DNA from: Channa striata
Lineage: Eukaryota > Chordata > Actinopteri > Anabantiformes > Channidae
Length of the DNA stretch: 64,000 nucleotides
Assembly (NCBI GenBank): GCA_033026295.1
Contig: CM065168.1
Location: 28,260,306-28,324,305 of the forward strand
Reading direction: 5' to 3'
The translations under genes and the position numbers were made by a program. The stretch's first letter is position 1. The number at the start of each line of letters is the position of its first letter. Below are positions 61,561-64,000 of the stretch, in pieces. The notes under the pieces are model-generated. The model did not search any database. It was not told where the DNA came from and worked only from the letters and a program-made list of their open reading frames with translations.

Positions 61561-64000
61561 GGCGTATTAGAAGACTACATGTCAGCAGGATTTTCCGGCC
61601 TTGTTTTCTTTTTCTCGCCCTTTTGTGGGGAATAAACACATTTCAGCAGATGAGCTCTACTCTTATTACTGCTTTAAGAGAACGGTGTGTGGTGTATAAG
61701 TATGGTGGATATATGTGTGTAGTTGGCATGCATATTTCTCCTATTAAAATTTAGTTGACAGGTAAATGTATGAATTGATTTTCTAAAGGTCTACTGACCT
61801 ATAGATTGTGTTCTTGACATCTTGTTTTGCAAGAGTTTGACAAATTTGAAGAGGTGGGGTGGTATCGATTCCACTAGATGAGCCAGTGGTTCATAATCAT
61901 CACTAGCATCAAGAAATTTTAATCAGAATTACTCAATGGTCCTACGCAATTTAGTTAACCACACACACACACAAATATAACTTCTGCATTTTACATATTC
62001 TAAATCTCCGGTTGCTAAAATGTGTTTTTCTCTCCGTTTGTCGTCCTCCTAACCTTAACCCATTTGCCCTTCTATCCCTTCCCCCCTTATTCATTTGCCA
62101 CTGGCTACTCCGACCAGCCCCTCCCCTCTCCATTTTCTCCTCTCTTCACTTAATTAACCCATTGATCAGGATGCTCATAAATTAGTTCTTTGGAAAGGCC
62201 CCTCATAGAGCACACTTCTCGTCATCACTCACCGAAAACCTTTCTGTCATTGGGTACACTGTTACAAACATGGTTCCTGGGCTGCCCTAAGACTCAGTTG
62301 TGTCATCACCTGAAATCAATCAAAAATATTTTTTCAAAAAATGTGGTCGATTCAGCTGCTCATAGATTTACAACCGGGTTGCAAAAGAGGATGGAAGGAT
62401 GAATTAAGGAAGCAGGGAGTAGGGAAGTGCTGCACTTGTTCAACTCCTCAATTCATTAGACTCACATAGCTCAACCTTTTCAAGGCACCCTCTTGTGTCT
62501 GTAAATGTTTCCCACTTCCGTCTTTCTCTTTCACTGGCCTGCTCTCTGTCTGACCTGTTCTCCAGAGCAGGGCGCCTGGTGCCTGCTCAGGGATTTGCCC
62601 AATTAGGAGGTTCTCAGCAATGATGATGGACTAAGGCCTTTCAGCACCCCTGCTCAACATCCTCTTACCCATTTCCTCCATGTCTATCCTGCCTCTTTAT
62701 TTTGTTTTCCTATCTAAACACTTGTACCCTCTTAACATGTTCTGCCCTCTCTTTAGCCTTTAACACAACCACATTGTTCTTTTCCAGAGGTCCCTCACTA
62801 CTTTTCATATTACTTTACCTCCTTTCTTCCATGCTTCTGTATGACTGTATGACTTCCCTTCAGCATCTTTTGCTACACACCCTCTGCACTTCGATCCTTT
62901 TGCCCCCTCTTGTGCCCGTTTTGTTTTATCTGTGGCTTGCCCCCTGGTGCACCACCCCCTAATCCTCTGTCTAGTTTCCATCCTTGCCTAGCAGAGTGTT
63001 TTAAAGTGCTAAAAGTATGAGAAGCAGGAACATGGGCTATACATGATCCAATTCATGGTGGTTGGGTGTTTTTGATTTAAAGGCCTGGCCTACTGGTGCA
63101 GGATTCATTTATATCTTAGGATGTCCTGCTAGGGCCACAGGGAGGGAAATACTGTGGAGGTGAATGCATATAGAAAACATTAATATATATTATATGTGTT
63201 TTATGTTATAATGAAGAAATACACTTACCCATCCTCACAGAGAGATGGGTTTAATCTTCATTTTTGGTAACCTCTGACTAAGTTTGGTGCTTCATTGACA
63301 GATATGCAAGGTAACCAGTTGGACATGCAATTGGGACATTAAGGGATTGGAGTGGTGGGTGCATTTGTGTGTTGACCATACGTGTGTACAGCATAGGGGT
63401 GTTGTAAAAATTAAGAACCTTGAGTTTTGGTGGCTTTGGTGTTTTATGTTTGATAGCGGACAAATGGCATCTCTTTCTAAAAGAATAGCTCCCAATACTA
63501 AACATAATATCTGTGGTTTTGACTGCCCACAGGATGTTAAAGATCTGAGCGTGCCGAAGGGGTGGTGAATGGAGTCCTTTTTGCTCACGGGGTAACCTAC
63601 TGTTGCTGAGTTTTCTGCGGGCAAGATTCAATATAAGACGTTCTTTTCATGCGTAATATGAGTCATCCAACTCATGGGGTCTGCGAAGTAGTCTGTCTGT
63701 GTCTCAGTTTTTATCTAACGGGCAAAGAGGAAGTTAATGTTAATAGAGAAAATGGCAAAATGTCAAATGTGTTTTTGAGTGTAATATGAGGATGAAGAAA
63801 AGCAGTGGCTTTTATCACCTGCTGTTAATATCTGGGGGAGTTTTAGAGCCTGAAGTCCTGTGGAGAAGAGTTGTCCTCATTGTTGTCTCATCACATTATG
63901 TTGTACATTGCAGGACTGCTGACTCCTGTATGCCTAAGCAGCTCTCATGGCTCAGCCTGTCATGCACATGCACGAAACTACACACATGCACATTTACTAG

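Overview
The window looks like nuclear DNA from a ray-finned fish, most likely a percomorph. It has small exons with GT-AG introns, dense CA/GT microsatellites, and several kinds of interspersed repeat common in spiny-rayed fishes. There is no sign of bacterial or viral gene organisation. All homology calls rest on recall of protein families and on reading splice sites by eye; no database search was run.

Three genes are supported. (1) Minus strand, 3244-18269: a Mab-21 nucleotidyltransferase-fold protein of the MB21D2/TMEM102 group. Five coding exons join in frame to 515 codons, and a further non-coding first exon is implied. Neighbouring genes favour tmem102 over mb21d2. (2) Minus strand, 34562-36440: tmem256, four coding exons, 114 residues, complete. 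(3) Plus strand, about 53.45-54.55 kb: a CpG-rich promoter with a perfect cAMP-response element and one or two 5' untranslated exons. The gene continues beyond the window; its divergent position next to tmem256 suggests nlgn2 (neuroligin 2). In human 17p13.1, TMEM256, NLGN2, TMEM102 and FGF11 lie together, so this window appears to be a rearranged fish version of that block.

Layout: 1-3.2 kb, 3' flank and probable 3' UTR of the Mab-21 gene. 3.2-18.3 kb, the gene, dominated by a 12-kb first coding intron that holds Tc1-like remnants. 18.3-20 kb, its upstream region, with a CpG-rich stretch near 19.2-19.9 kb. 20-34 kb, intergenic, with a long-inverted-repeat element abutting a common fish repeat (25.0-26.3 kb), a Tc1-like end at 29.3 kb and complex sequence that may be regulatory. 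34.2-36.5 kb, tmem256, with an inverted-repeat transposon starting about 100 bp upstream of its start codon. 37-53.4 kb, a gene-poor interval with LINE tails in opposite orientation, a SINE-like element split by a hAT-like insertion, and a reverse-transcriptase fragment. 54.6-64 kb, the first intron of the putative nlgn2, with a 122-bp GT microsatellite.

The genes do not form a pathway. The Mab-21 protein is probably a soluble signalling adaptor, tmem256 is a small membrane protein, and neuroligin 2 is an inhibitory-synapse adhesion protein. I found no undescribed multi-gene system. The most informative features are the intron-rich Mab-21 gene, the transposon at the tmem256 promoter and the nested transposons.
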